From: Candidatus Kapaibacterium sp.
GTDB taxonomy: Bacteria; Bacteroidota; Ignavibacteria; Palsa-1295
DNA: 21,799 bases
Reading direction: 5' to 3'
NCBI GenBank assembly: GCA_025450975.1
Contig: JANWLI010000009.1
Location: 1-21,799, forward strand
In this document: one piece after another, positions 20,569-21,799 of the stretch
Numbering within the stretch: the stretch's first letter is position 1
How the letters are laid out: every line of letters starts with the position of its first letter
Program-made: the position numbers and the translations under genes
Notes under the pieces: model-generated
Told to the model about the DNA's origin: nothing
Seen by the model: the letters and a program-made list of their open reading frames with translations, nothing else
Database searches by the model: none

Positions 20569-21799
20569 ATGGGCGTCCCCTTCGTTAGCCGGTTGGTTAT
20601 CTATCTTGCGATCGCGCAGTCCGTCGCTCTTGCCCAAATGCGGCTCGATGACCGTAACTACCTCAGCCTCGATCTCGGAACGACCTTCTCCTGGCATAAT
20701 CAGGCGCAGGGGTTCTACTTCCCCTATGTTTACGCGTTCGACACCCGTCAGCCCTCAGTTGCACAGAAGCTAAAGTTTGTCGATCTCGGTACCGGCCTCG
20801 GCTATCGGGGCGGCGTCTCGCTTGATCTCGGGCTCCTCGACGGCGCTGCTGTCCGCTTCACCGCCCGCTATGCCTATCACACAACCTCGAACCGCGAGCA
20901 GGCTACCTATGACTGCAATGGCAACTTAGGGACGTACGGCATGACGACGCTCGAATCCTACTACCATGCCCGCTGGCACTATATCGGCGGCGACGTCTTT
21001 CTCCGCAAATCATTCGCTGCGCAAAAGTATTACGGCCTCGTCGGCATCGGCTATTCGCATCTGTTGAGCGACGAGCTCGACGGCGAGCAGAGCATTGTCT
21101 CGTCAACAAATAACTGTGAATACCTGTGGCTGCCCTCGGGCACGAAATCCGGAAATTCGTCGGTGAGTGTAGAAAACCAGACGTCAGATAATTTTTATGC
21201 AAACGGCCAGTATTATGCGAAGATCGGCATCGGTGCATTTTTCCAGTTATCCGATGCCTTTGTGCTCTCGCCGGAGATCATTCTTAATATTCCGTTCGAT
21301 CGTGTCCTAAGTACGACAGCCGAAGAAGCATATGCACGTATACCGGCGGCAACACCAAAATTGTGGAGCACCGACATCATGGTGTCGCTACGTTATGTGC
21401 TCGGTGGCCCGGGTGAAAAGTATGTCATGCCTGTCGAACTCAAGAGTACTGCGAGTAAGTTTGTTGCACCGACACCTCCTTCGGAGAAGAGAGGGTTTGC
21501 AATTACCGGAAAAGTACGCAATAGCATCAGCAACTCTCCGGTGCCCGCTGATATTATCGTGACACGACTCGATTCCGCTGCTCCGGTTATAGAAGGGAAG
21601 ACCAGCGTCATCGGTCTCTACACTATCAGCGTACCGACACCCGGTACATACTCCGTCACGGCATCGGCACGCGATTATCTCTTCGGCTCGACGCTCATTG
21701 TCGTCAACCCCAACGGCACCATCGCCTCGGCAAAACATGACATTGCGCTCAGCCCCGAAGATGGCGGCAAGATCCGTTTACTCATCTTCTTCGACGTCG
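20569..21799 (+). CDS. OmpA-like outer-membrane protein with carboxypeptidase-regulatory-like domain, 3' end outside the window
   Basis: The frame is open from ATG 20569 to the right edge (410 residues). The signal peptide ends ALA-Q (cleavage after residue 22). Residues ~25-285 are a beta-barrel with typical aromatic strands (LSLDLGTTFSW, VRFTARYAYHT, YYGLVGIGYSHLL, YAKIGIGAFFQL, DIMVSLRYVLGG). Residues ~306-390 form a small beta-sandwich: GFAITGKVRNSISNSPVPADI, GLYTISVPTPGTYSVTASA, the carboxypeptidase-regulatory/CNA_B-like pattern. The sequence then begins EDGGKIRLLIFFDV, which matches the first strand of an OmpA C-terminal peptidoglycan-binding domain (FFDxDKA...). The rest of that domain is cut off. 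The two extracellular-looking Cys residues (YDCNG and NNCEY) may pair. Confidence 0.85.
   Translation, partial: MGVPFVSRLVIYLAIAQSVALAQMRLDDRNYLSLDLGTTFSWHNQAQGFYFPYVYAFDTRQPSVAQKLKFVDLGTGLGYRGGVSLDLGLLDGAAVRFTARYAYHTTSNREQATYDCNGNLGTYGMTTLESYYHARWHYIGGDVFLRKSFAAQKYYGLVGIGYSHLLSDELDGEQSIVSSTNNCEYLWLPSGTKSGNSSVSVENQTSDNFYANGQYYAKIGIGAFFQLSDAFVLSPEIILNIPFDRVLSTTAEEAYARIPAATPKLWSTDIMVSLRYVLGGPGEKYVMPVELKSTASKFVAPTPPSEKRGFAITGKVRNSISNSPVPADIIVTRLDSAAPVIEGKTSVIGLYTISVPTPGTYSVTASARDYLFGSTLIVVNPNGTIASAKHDIALSPEDGGKIRLLIFFDV

Overview
The window looks like chromosomal DNA of a Gram-negative bacterium of the Bacteroidota/Chlorobiota (FCB) group. It may belong to the Kapaibacteriota or Ignavibacteria side, but I cannot fix the lineage without a database search. 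The evidence is: a type IX secretion (T9SS) C-terminal sorting tail on one secreted protein; several predicted outer-membrane beta-barrels; signal peptides that almost all cleave just before a glutamine; weak or absent Shine-Dalgarno sequences at most starts; and promoter-like sequences of the TTG / TAnnTTTG type. Most genes are G+C rich, with a few A/T-rich exceptions.

Left part (1-8000). The window opens inside a thioredoxin-reductase-like flavoprotein (positions 2-1120). It converges with zero spacing on a minus-strand pair: a NUDIX hydrolase and an A/T-rich lipoprotein. A very compact plus-strand cluster follows (2110-7973): ybaB, recR, a SAM methyltransferase, two small lipoproteins, a heparinase II/III-like polysaccharide lyase and a Wzx-type flippase. 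Its genes overlap or sit at most 3 nt apart.

Middle part (8000-14700). A TlpA-like thioredoxin, a DUF6029-like outer-membrane protein and an Omp28-like protein with a T9SS tail lie together, and each carries a cysteine pair. They are followed by a Nif3-like protein, a C4 zinc-ribbon coiled-coil protein and the RNase P RNA gene rnpB. A long perfect inverted repeat precedes rnpB, and two dispersed-repeat types follow it. A minus-strand hicBA toxin-antitoxin pair and a small TPR protein come next.

Right part (14700-21799). This holds a secreted protein with two tandem carbohydrate-binding-like domains (minus strand), pyrE, a repeat-filled spacer, a cysteine-dioxygenase-like cupin and a one-TM small protein. 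Next is a promoter-to-terminator unit of about 135 nt that encodes no obvious protein and is probably a small RNA or leader RNA (17561-17732). It is followed by an exported protein of unknown function, a 45-residue membrane protein on the minus strand, the ATPase ychF, an outer-membrane barrel protein and the beginning of an OmpA-like protein that runs off the window.

The genes are mostly housekeeping (recR, ybaB, pyrE, ychF, rnpB) mixed with envelope and export functions. No prophage, insertion sequence, CRISPR array, rRNA or tRNA was seen. The least explained items are the RNA candidate at 17598-17732, the three-gene cysteine-bearing export cluster and the repeat cluster around rnpB.
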